Below, in pieces: positions 6,284 to 12,067 of a stretch of 12,067 nucleotides of DNA (positions are counted from its first letter, which is position 1; every line of letters starts with the position of its first letter). The notes under the pieces were generated by a model, which searched no databases, was not told where the DNA came from, and was given only the letters and a program-made list of their open reading frames with translations. Source of the DNA: Cocleimonas sp. (lineage in GTDB: Bacteria > Pseudomonadota > Gammaproteobacteria > Thiotrichales > Thiotrichaceae); NCBI GenBank assembly GCA_023146675.1, contig JAGLBQ010000098.1, positions 1-12,067 on the forward strand, written 5' to 3'. Made by a program: the position numbers and the translations under genes.

Positions 6284-8652
6284 TTCGCATTCCTATGCCA
6301 AAAGTGCACATTATCTTCACGATATGATTCAAGCATCAGCGGCTTATTATCCGCAGGAAATAATACGCAAATCTCTCCTTTACGCACAGTATTGTAAATT
6401 GGAATTCCCCGTTGCTGATAGCGCTGCACTATTTTTTTTGCAGGATGCTTAAATTTATTATGGTAGCCTGCAGAATTTAACGCCAGCTTAGGGTTTACCG
6501 CATCAATAAAGCGTTCTATTGATGAGGTGGCGCTTCCATGATGCGGAATTAGCAATACCTCAGATTTTAACTTAGCCGCTTGATTCTCAAGCAAAGACAA
6601 CTCGACCTCTTTTTCAATATCCCCCGTCAGTAATAAACTATGATATTGATTAGAAACACGCAGTACGCAAGAAATGTTGTTATCAGATAGCTCGTCGGTT
6701 AAAAATGCCTCTGCATTAGGATGTAAAAACTCAAATTCCACTCCATCCCACTCCCACTTTTGTCCAGCCTGACATTTTGTTATCTTATGATTTTTTAAAA
6801 GCTGTGTATTACTGCTAATAATCTCATCTGATTTTATGATTTTTAGCACCGCTACTGTACCACCACGATGATCTATATCCTCATGTGATAATACTATTTT
6901 ATCAAGATGCTCAATGCCTCTAGACTGTAAAAATGGCAATACCACCAGCTTCCCCGCATCAAAGTTTTCATTAGCTTTTGGTCCCGTATCATAAACGAGT
7001 ACATGATTTTTTGTCTGTACTACCGATGCTAAACCCTGCCCTACATCTAACAGGGTATAAACAAATGCACTTTGCTGTTGAACCACTTGAGGTTGATGAC
7101 TAAACACAGGGATTAATAATAAGGCTCCCAACCACTTACCAGGAAAACCTCTCGGTAAGAAGAGAAATAATAAACTCAGCATCATGACTAAAATAAATGG
7201 CGTCGATAGCGCTTGAAGATTCAGCATCGTAAAGGGAAAACCATCCAACCACCCTAAAAAGCTCATTAAATAATCAATATTAAATACGGCTAATTGCAAT
7301 AAAGTCTGACTCAAAAAAGGAGCTATCACCAATAGAAGCATTGCCAATAGGATCAACGGAACAATAATGACCGTTACCCATGGAATAGCTATTAGATTAG
7401 CAAGAGGAGAGATAAGTGATGCACTTCCAAAAAAGAAAATAGTTAATGGAAACATGCCAAATGACAGCATTAATTGAAGCGATATAAAAGAAAAAGGCGA
7501 CTTTTTACGCCGCCGATGGGTGTAAAGTAAAATCAAAATGACCGCAGTAAATGACAACCAAAAACTAGCATTCATGGGAGCAAATGGATCAATTAATAAG
7601 ACAATAATGAGAGCAATAGCAATAATATTAAGCGTCATCACACGCTGACGCTGTAGCAATGCGATCACCACACCACACACCATAATCAGACTACGTTGTG
7701 TGGGCAAAGTAAAACCAGCCAGAAGCGCGTATATTGCCGCCAATGTAATTGCTAAAAAAGCACCTGCAATACGCACTGGTATTTTTTGATAGAGCGCAGG
7801 AAATAGCCACCAAAGCGCCGCAATCAACAAATACCCAAAACCTGCCACCATACCAATGTGCAAGCCAGAAATAGCAATTAAATGACTCGTTCCTGTGTGT
7901 CGAAACAGCTCCCATTGCGACTCACTAATCTCATCACGGCTAGCGACTGCCAATGCACTAATAATGGCATTAGCATTATTATTAGAAGAGTCGTTAGCAA
8001 GCAACTGGTTAATTTTATAAGCTATTTTTTGACGCTGATAATGCAGTGAATACCAAGGTGGTGGTTTTAATAAGACATTCTGCACAGAATGACGCACATA
8101 TCCCGTCGCCCTAATTCTGTTCGTAAACAACCATTTTTCATAATCAAAACCACCCTGATTCATAAAACCATTAGGTTGTTTTAGGCGCACTAGAAAACAC
8201 CACTTCTGCCCTGCTGCTAATTTTTTCGTTTCATTTTTCTTACGGTGATAAAAGCTAAGTTTAATTCTGCCTTTTAAGTTAATGTTTTGCCCAATCTTAT
8301 CCTTGCTTTGCATGACCCTTGCAGCACTCACATCAAAATAAAACCGCCAACGCTTATCTTGTCGCTGAGGAATATTCGCAATAATCCCTTCGATCACTAA
8401 ATATTTACCAACAAGTTCGCTGTGCAAACGAGTATCAATAATTGATTTTGCTGTTATTGATGCATAAGTGATACTTAAAAGACTACTTAATAGAAAGATC
8501 GACAGTGGCTTAATAATGGGTTTAGAATACGAAAAAAAAATCAGTAATAAGGTAGCAACTAATAAAGAAAGCAGCACACTTGTATTGGGTAAAGAAGAAA
8601 AAAACTGCAACAAAAAAACACCTAAAAAAAACCCACCAGCTATTATTTGCAT
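6280..8652 (-). CDS. comEC: DNA internalization competence protein ComEC/Rec2
   Basis: ComEC forms the inner-membrane channel that takes up single-stranded DNA during natural transformation. The 790-residue protein has the full three-part layout. An N-terminal DUF4131 region follows two or three membrane helices (about 25-200). The multi-helix Competence domain (about 220-500) carries TGTSHLIAISGLHIGMVAG (253-271), the family signature. A C-terminal metallo-beta-lactamase-like domain (about 530-770) has LDVGQG (535-540), SHEDIDHRGG (589-598), TGDIE (676-680) and HHGS (704-707). The HxDxDH-like motif is present as HEDIDH, so metal binding and possible nuclease activity are plausible. The length matches E. 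coli YcaI/ComEC and Haemophilus Rec2. It is transcribed alone and converges with pyrE. No promoter stands out in the 202-bp gap upstream. The gene suggests transformability but does not prove it, since ComEC is widespread. Confidence 0.96.
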   Translation of the reverse strand: MQIIAGGFFLGVFLLQFFSSLPNTSVLLSLLVATLLLIFFSYSKPIIKPLSIFLLSSLLSITYASITAKSIIDTRLHSELVGKYLVIEGIIANIPQRQDKRWRFYFDVSAARVMQSKDKIGQNINLKGRIKLSFYHRKKNETKKLAAGQKWCFLVRLKQPNGFMNQGGFDYEKWLFTNRIRATGYVRHSVQNVLLKPPPWYSLHYQRQKIAYKINQLLANDSSNNNANAIISALAVASRDEISESQWELFRHTGTSHLIAISGLHIGMVAGFGYLLIAALWWLFPALYQKIPVRIAGAFLAITLAAIYALLAGFTLPTQRSLIMVCGVVIALLQRQRVMTLNIIAIALIIVLLIDPFAPMNASFWLSFTAVILILLYTHRRRKKSPFSFISLQLMLSFGMFPLTIFFFGSASLISPLANLIAIPWVTVIIVPLILLAMLLLVIAPFLSQTLLQLAVFNIDYLMSFLGWLDGFPFTMLNLQALSTPFILVMMLSLLFLFLPRGFPGKWLGALLLIPVFSHQPQVVQQQSAFVYTLLDVGQGLASVVQTKNHVLVYDTGPKANENFDAGKLVVLPFLQSRGIEHLDKIVLSHEDIDHRGGTVAVLKIIKSDEIISSNTQLLKNHKITKCQAGQKWEWDGVEFEFLHPNAEAFLTDELSDNNISCVLRVSNQYHSLLLTGDIEKEVELSLLENQAAKLKSEVLLIPHHGSATSSIERFIDAVNPKLALNSAGYHNKFKHPAKKIVQRYQQRGIPIYNTVRKGEICVLFPADNKPLMLESYREDNVHFWHRNAN

Positions 8653-8854
8653 ATAAAAACCCGTTCTGATAAATTCTCAATTATTAAATTTTGCGCAGCT
8701 AAAATGAGTAAAAAATAAGCTTTTACTTGATCCGAAAATTGTATACTTCCCCCTATAAAACATGGCTTAATATACAGAATCTTGCTTTCTAATAACAATC
8801 GTCAAAATTCTATTTCGACACTTGAATTATTGACCAAATATTCAACACCCTCTC

Positions 8855-9421
8855 ATGTCAAAAGCGTTTTTTAAAAAATATTCTCCTAATCCAAAGCAGT
8901 TCAAAAAGAATAAAGCGTTAAGTATTTTAGGCGATCATTTATACCGCCCAAGCTTGTGGCTTCTTAACCGCCATTCTGTTGCTAAAGCATTTGCTATTGG
9001 GCTATTTTGCGCTTGGCTTCCGCTCCCGTTTCAAACAGTACTCGCTGCAATATTAGCCGTTTATTTCTGCGCCCATATTCCTCTTTCTGTTGGCTTAGTC
9101 TTTATCACCAACCCAATTACCATCCCGCCAATGTTTTATTTCTCTTACTGGCTAGGCAATAAATTATTACTACAAGAAGGGGGAAGCTTTAATTTTGAAT
9201 TAAGCTGGGAATGGTTAACAACAGGAATGCTACAGGTTTGGCAACCCTTACTCTTTGGTAGCCTTATACTTGGTATTATTTCTTCTATTTTAGGCTATAT
9301 CACCATCCATTTGCTCTGGCGATATAATATCAAAAAGCGTTGGCAAGAAAGAAAAGCACGTCGAATATTACGCAAACAAAAAAAAGCAGAAGTAAGGCTG
9401 GCAAAACACACGCCAAAATAG
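8855..9421 (+). CDS. DUF2062 family inner-membrane protein
   Basis: The 188-residue protein matches DUF2062. It has a basic N-terminus (about 1-25), then LYRPSLWLLNRHSVAKAFAI (29-48) leading into three hydrophobic stretches at about 44-72, 78-103 and 132-155. The conserved loop FITNPITIPPMFYFSYWLG (83-101) is characteristic. A very basic tail (160-188, with KKRWQERKARRILRKQKK) would lie in the cytoplasm. The molecular role of DUF2062 is not established; a scaffold or transport role has been suggested only loosely. The family often sits next to competence gene comEC in gammaproteobacteria, and here it is divergent from comEC across a 202-bp gap with no obvious shared promoter. That neighbourhood is conserved context rather than proof of function. 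No good ribosome binding site is seen before the ATG. Confidence 0.85.
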   Translation: MSKAFFKKYSPNPKQFKKNKALSILGDHLYRPSLWLLNRHSVAKAFAIGLFCAWLPLPFQTVLAAILAVYFCAHIPLSVGLVFITNPITIPPMFYFSYWLGNKLLLQEGGSFNFELSWEWLTTGMLQVWQPLLFGSLILGIISSILGYITIHLLWRYNIKKRWQERKARRILRKQKKAEVRLAKHTPK

Positions 9422-9546
9422 GACAGCGCACTCTCTTGCTCAAGATCAAGGTAATAAATTTCAGATTAGTATAAATAAACAACAATCAAAAATTAAGCTG
9501 ATATATTATAAGAATTTAAAATTTAAACTATAGCAAGGAACCAAAA

Positions 9547-9984
9547 ATGATAGATATAGACCATCTGAATGAACAAAACCATGAAATTTCAGAATTAACC
9601 AAAGTGCTTAGCTTTATGATAACGGATCGTGAAATTTGCGATACCAATATTCTCAATCAGCTATTTTTTGACTATATCCGCAAAGTCACTGAACATTTAC
9701 AACTGGAAGAAAAAACCTTATACCAGCCTTTAATGATGCATAATGATAATGCAACGCGTCAGGTGGCAAACCGTTTTCTATCAGGATCAAGTGAGATAAA
9801 GCGCGTTTTTAAACAATACCAAAAGCGCTGGTGGCGTCATCGTGTACTTTATATCAAAAATCATGACAAGTTTATTAAAGACTCTGATGATATGTTTGAT
9901 ATGGTATTTGACCGTATTGTTGATGCAGCTGAGCACCTATACCCTGTCGTACGCGATGTAATAGATGAGAAAGAATTAGCCTAG
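9547..9984 (+). CDS. Small hemerythrin-like (HHE cation-binding) protein
   Basis: The 145-residue protein is mainly helical and matches the hemerythrin-like family, four-helix bundles that bind a di-iron centre and sense or carry oxygen, NO or iron. Candidate ligands are H12 in helix 1, H50 and E54 in the HLQLEE motif of helix 2, and H98 or H106 in helix 3. The AAEHLYPVV segment (127-135) forms the helix 4 end. The set is less regular than in classical hemerythrin (H-HxxxE-HxxxH-HxxxxD), so iron binding needs testing. There is no attached signalling domain. AAGGA (9535-9539) lies 7 nt before the ATG, a good ribosome binding site. The neighbours are a DUF2062 gene upstream and peroxiredoxin/Fur genes downstream, which fits oxygen or iron stress, though orientation shows no shared operon with them. 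Confidence 0.72.
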   Translation: MIDIDHLNEQNHEISELTKVLSFMITDREICDTNILNQLFFDYIRKVTEHLQLEEKTLYQPLMMHNDNATRQVANRFLSGSSEIKRVFKQYQKRWWRHRVLYIKNHDKFIKDSDDMFDMVFDRIVDAAEHLYPVVRDVIDEKELA

Positions 9985-10012
9985 ATATTGAAACATAACT
10001 CTATGGAATAAG

Positions 10013-10038
10013 AATTTAATAACGGATGTTATTAAATT
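10013..10038. terminator. AT-rich 11-bp inverted repeat downstream of the hemerythrin-like gene
   Basis: Arms 10013-10023 and 10028-10038 are perfect reverse complements around a GGAT loop, 28 nt after the hemerythrin-like stop. The stem is nearly all A-T and no T-run follows, so it would be a weak terminator at best. Its position between two convergent genes supports a 3'-end role. Confidence 0.4.
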
Positions 10039-10072
10039 TGCATACCTAAATAGGCAAGCATCTACAACTAAA

Positions 10073-10098
10073 ATCCCCGCTTAAAACACGGCGGGGAT
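10073..10098 (-). terminator. Rho-independent terminator of the peroxiredoxin gene
   Basis: ATCCCCGC (10073-10080) and GCGGGGAT (10091-10098) form a GC-rich 8-bp stem with a 10-nt loop. On the - strand it starts 19 nt after the peroxiredoxin stop and is followed by TTTAGTT, a short T-tract. Confidence 0.75.
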
Positions 10099-10117
10099 AT
10101 TGATACCAAAAAGCTAT

Positions 10118-10723
10118 TTACAGATTACTAGCATTCTGCTCAAGGTACTCTGCAACGCCATCAGGTGTGTCTTTCATACCTGCATCGCCTTCTGTCCAAC
10201 CCGCAGGGCAAACTTCACCATGCTCTTCGTGGAATTGCAATGCATCAACCATACGCAACATTTCATCAATATCTCTTCCTAATGGCAGATCATTAACCAC
10301 TTGATGACGCACTGTTCCATTTTCATCAATAAGGAATGAACCACGGAATGCTACGTTGCCATCTGGAGTTTCAACGCCATACGCCTGACAAATTGAGTGA
10401 TTCATATCAGCAACTAATGGGTAACCCACTGCGCCAATTCCGCCATCATTGATAGCGGTGTTACGCCATGCGTTATGAGTGAAATGAGAGTCAATAGAAA
10501 CACCAATAACTTCTACATTACGCTTTTTAAACTGATCCATACGATGATCAAAAGCCAATAATTCAGAAGGACATACAAACGTAAAGTCTAAGGGGTAAAA
10601 GAAAATTACCGCCGCTTTGCCTTTGATAGTTTCAGATAGGGTAAATTCATCAACAATTGTGCCATCAGCTAATACAGCAGGAGCGGTAAAATCAGGAGCA
10701 TCACGACCAACGAGTACAGACAT
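10118..10723 (-). CDS. Typical 2-Cys peroxiredoxin (AhpC/Prx1 subfamily)
   Basis: The enzyme reduces hydrogen peroxide, organic peroxides or peroxynitrite with thiols in the cytoplasm. Counting from MSVLVGRDAP, the 201-residue protein has the peroxidatic cysteine C51 in YPLDFTFVCPSE (the PxxxTxxC motif), R127 in the active site, and the resolving cysteine C172 in GEVCPAGW. GGIG (94-97) and YL (193-194) correspond to the GGLG and YF motifs that make many 2-Cys peroxiredoxins sensitive to over-oxidation, here in slightly altered form. The start at 10723 is chosen over an upstream in-frame ATG at 10765. It has AAAGGA 7 nt before it, and the longer form would begin at or before the likely -10 box. 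The gene is divergent from fur and ends in its own terminator. The physiological reductant (AhpF, thioredoxin or other) is not encoded in the window. Confidence 0.93.
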   Translation of the reverse strand: MSVLVGRDAPDFTAPAVLADGTIVDEFTLSETIKGKAAVIFFYPLDFTFVCPSELLAFDHRMDQFKKRNVEVIGVSIDSHFTHNAWRNTAINDGGIGAVGYPLVADMNHSICQAYGVETPDGNVAFRGSFLIDENGTVRHQVVNDLPLGRDIDEMLRMVDALQFHEEHGEVCPAGWTEGDAGMKDTPDGVAEYLEQNASNL

Positions 10724-10760
10724 ATTTATTTCCTTTGAGAGTGCTAAAAGGCAGGAGTGT

Positions 10761-10790
10761 AGCATATAAAAATCAGGAAAATAGTGTGAA
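10761..10790 (-). promoter_or_regulatory. Putative peroxiredoxin promoter
   Basis: On the - strand, TTCACA (10790-10785) matches five of six -35 bases and TATGCT (10766-10761) matches four of six -10 bases, with an 18-bp spacer. Transcription would start near 10754, about 31 nt before the preferred ATG. An ATAG-N8-CTAT element (10781-10796) overlaps the -35 box. It recalls half of an OxyR site but has spacing of 8 rather than 7, so the OxyR link is weak. Confidence 0.45.
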
Positions 10791-10818
10791 TGCTATTTGT
10801 AAGGAATTCACTTTGAAC

Positions 10819-10853
10819 GGGTTATAAGAAGGCATCAATCCTTCTTATAACCC
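10819..10853. promoter_or_regulatory. Perfect 14-bp inverted repeat between prx and fur
   Basis: Arms 10819-10832 and 10840-10853 (GGGTTATAAGAAGG and its reverse complement) flank a 7-nt loop. Neither side has a T-run, and the repeat lies upstream of both divergent genes, so it is not a normal terminator. It could be an operator, a cruciform or an RNA hairpin. It does not match the Fur box, and no regulator can be named. Confidence 0.55.
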
Positions 10854-10983
10854 AACAACCTTAAGCACTTGTAAATCGTAATAACCCTATCCTTAGCTTT
10901 ATTGATAGTGCTTGCAATAAAACTTGATTAAAAGCAGTATGTCTGGTCATCTATTTTAATCATCAAAGATACAACAAGAAGAG

Positions 10984-11400
10984 ATGCCTGCTATGAATAA
11001 AGATAATATAAGGGATGCTGGGTTAAAAGTGACCCAACCAAGAGTTAAAATACTTGCCTTATTAGAAGATGCAGACCAGCAACATTTTAGCGCTGAAGAA
11101 ATTTACAATAAATTAACCGCAGAGGGTACTAAAGTTGGCTTGGCAACCGTATACCGAGTATTAACACAATTTGAAGCCGCAGGTCTGGTTATACGGCATA
11201 ATTTTGAGAGCGAACAAGCTGTTTTTGAGTTAGATGAAGGCAGTCATCACGATCATATGGTTGACTTGAAAACAGGAAAAATCATTGAATTTAGAGATGA
11301 AATTATAGAGCAACGGCAGCTAGAAATAGCAAAAGAACATGGCTTTGTCTTATCTGAACATTCCCTCACCCTCTATGGTGAGTTTATTGATAAGAAATGA
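10984..11400 (+). CDS. fur: Ferric uptake regulator Fur
   Basis: Fur is an iron-loaded dimeric repressor of iron uptake genes. The 138-residue protein has the winged-helix DNA-binding domain (about 10-84), with GLKVTQPRVKIL and the recognition region GLATVYRVLTQFEAAGLVIR. The metal and dimer domain includes HHDHMVD (88-94). Regulatory metal ligands match E. coli Fur with an offset of one: H34, E82, H89 and H91, plus H88, D90, E109 and H126. There is no cysteine at all; the CxxC zinc site of E. coli Fur reads DLKTG here, close to Pseudomonas Fur, which also lacks that site. The true start may be the second ATG (10993), because the purine-rich AGAAGAG is better spaced for it. Fur is divergent from a peroxiredoxin gene, fitting joint control of iron and peroxide stress. 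Confidence 0.95.
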   Translation: MPAMNKDNIRDAGLKVTQPRVKILALLEDADQQHFSAEEIYNKLTAEGTKVGLATVYRVLTQFEAAGLVIRHNFESEQAVFELDEGSHHDHMVDLKTGKIIEFRDEIIEQRQLEIAKEHGFVLSEHSLTLYGEFIDKK

Positions 11401-11409
11401 GGATTTCAA

Positions 11410-11464
11410 CTTGAATGCTTTCAAAAGGTGCGTAGTCACTAGACAACAATTGATAGCATTCAAG
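11410..11464. repeat. 10-bp inverted repeat with long loop between fur and metA
   Basis: CTTGAATGCT (11410-11419) and its exact reverse complement (11455-11464) flank 35 nt, in the 93-bp gap between the convergent ends of fur and the metA-type gene. It may serve as a two-way transcription stop or be chance. No long T-run follows either arm. Confidence 0.35.
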
Positions 11465-11493
11465 CTCGGTCTAAACTAACATTTATTTTATTC

Positions 11494-12067
11494 CTATACT
11501 TGCTTCAACCCCAGTGGATCAGCGGGGTCTAACCCTTCCATTAATACCTGTTTACGATCATGATGAGTAATTTGATAAATCAGCCCCATCCAATTCGATA
11601 AAATGGCAGCAGCCGTATCATGCCACGTATTATGCAAATGGTTACTAATCAGTTTTTCAGGAAACTCAGGTACCTCTGTCCCTTGACTTAACGCATCAAC
11701 AACTTTTTCTTGGTATTCATCAAAAAATGCTTGGGTGTAGCGGTCAAAATAGTTTTTAGGGAACGGTGGATAATGTTCCAAATCACCCCTAATAAAACGC
11801 AATATCTCACGTTTATATTCCTTCACTAGGCTAATACTGTCGTACTCAGGATGCCCTTGAAAATACACAGTACGAATACCGTCTTCACTTACCGCAAGAT
11901 GCACGCCTGCTTTTTTAGCCTCGACCAAAATCGGCAGGTTTGCTGCTTCAAATTGCTTGCGGTCAATCTGGTTATAACGTGAATGCGGTACATTAAATTG
12001 TGTGTTAATACCATTGACTAAGGGGTGTTGTATCATTACATGATGCCTATACACTCCCCAGCGTTTG
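11494..12067 (-). CDS. metA: Homoserine O-succinyltransferase/acetyltransferase of the MetA type, C-terminal part (5' end outside window)
   Basis: MetA acylates homoserine with succinyl- or acetyl-CoA, the first committed step of methionine synthesis. The frame stays open to the window edge (KRWGVYRHHVM...), so this is the C-terminal ~190 residues of a longer protein. A GTG at 12054 is internal and not a real start. Motifs are FNVPHSRYNQI and the catalytic-site strand YFQGHPEYD, whose His (11851-11853) and Glu (11845-11847) correspond to His235 and Glu237 of E. coli MetA. The catalytic cysteine and the residue that decides succinyl versus acetyl-CoA lie upstream, outside the window. About 40 extra residues compared with E. 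coli MetA separate HPEYD from the SNHLHNTWHDTAAAILSNW segment. The ending ITHHDRKQVLMEGLDPADPL is also longer than in E. coli, so this is the long-form gammaproteobacterial variant. It converges with fur. Confidence 0.88.
   Translation of the reverse strand, partial: KRWGVYRHHVMIQHPLVNGINTQFNVPHSRYNQIDRKQFEAANLPILVEAKKAGVHLAVSEDGIRTVYFQGHPEYDSISLVKEYKREILRFIRGDLEHYPPFPKNYFDRYTQAFFDEYQEKVVDALSQGTEVPEFPEKLISNHLHNTWHDTAAAILSNWMGLIYQITHHDRKQVLMEGLDPADPLGLKQV

Noticed and set aside
8468..8656. 62-codon + strand ORF opposite the comEC start
   Set aside because: It lies entirely antisense to the conserved N-terminus of ComEC, is lysine-rich from A-runs and shows no domain.
10781..10796. ATAG-N8-CTAT as an OxyR half-site upstream of the peroxiredoxin gene
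   Set aside because: OxyR elements are spaced by 7, and the second pair of tetranucleotides is missing. Kept only as a remark in the promoter entry.
11494..12054. GTG at 12054 as the start of a short standalone protein
   Set aside because: The frame continues upstream as KRWGVYRHH, which fits the internal MetA sequence, so the gene is simply cut by the window edge.

Overview
The window is AT-rich chromosomal DNA of a gammaproteobacterium. The evidence is the Pseudomonas/E. coli-type Fur, a gammaproteobacterial-type PyrE, ComEC/Rec2, an EndA-family nuclease and a MetA-type homoserine acyltransferase. No phage, transposon, plasmid, CRISPR or rRNA/tRNA signature is visible, so it reads as a housekeeping/envelope region. 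The exact lineage cannot be fixed from sequence alone; a sulfur-oxidiser-like or Thiotrichales-like gammaproteobacterium is only a guess.

Layout. Bases 1-958 (+) hold the tail of an ECF sigma factor, coupled by an ATGA overlap to a membrane anti-sigma factor. Bases 994-4315 (-) hold three exported proteins: a chalcone-isomerase-like protein, a lipoprotein of unknown function with a possible lysozyme-like domain, and an unusual three-part nuclease (EndA domain, transmembrane helix, ricin-type beta-trefoil). An almost perfect 23-bp hairpin fills the gap between lipoprotein and nuclease. Bases 4340-4728 have no protein gene but contain a strong promoter-like sequence, a compactly foldable stretch and a textbook intrinsic terminator on the + strand. 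Together these mark a candidate small RNA of about 108 nt. Bases 4729-5517 (-) encode a DUF4124 coiled-coil periplasmic protein, divergent from pyrE (5639-6283, +). pyrE ends by overlapping the convergent comEC/rec2 (6280-8652, -). Bases 8855-9984 (+) hold a DUF2062 membrane protein and a small hemerythrin-like protein. Bases 10118-10723 (-) encode a typical 2-Cys peroxiredoxin (AhpC/Prx1 type), divergent from a cysteine-free Fur (10984-11400, +). The window ends inside a metA-type gene read from the - strand.

How the genes may work together. Peroxiredoxin, Fur and the hemerythrin-like protein form a loose iron/oxygen/peroxide cluster. ComEC (DNA uptake) and the EndA-ricin nuclease (DNA degradation at the envelope) both handle extracellular DNA, but they are not in one operon and a link is only inferred. 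The sigma/anti-sigma pair is an independent envelope signalling unit. The least explained items are the candidate sRNA, the nuclease-TM-lectin fusion and the long perfect hairpins at 2613-2661 and 10819-10853.
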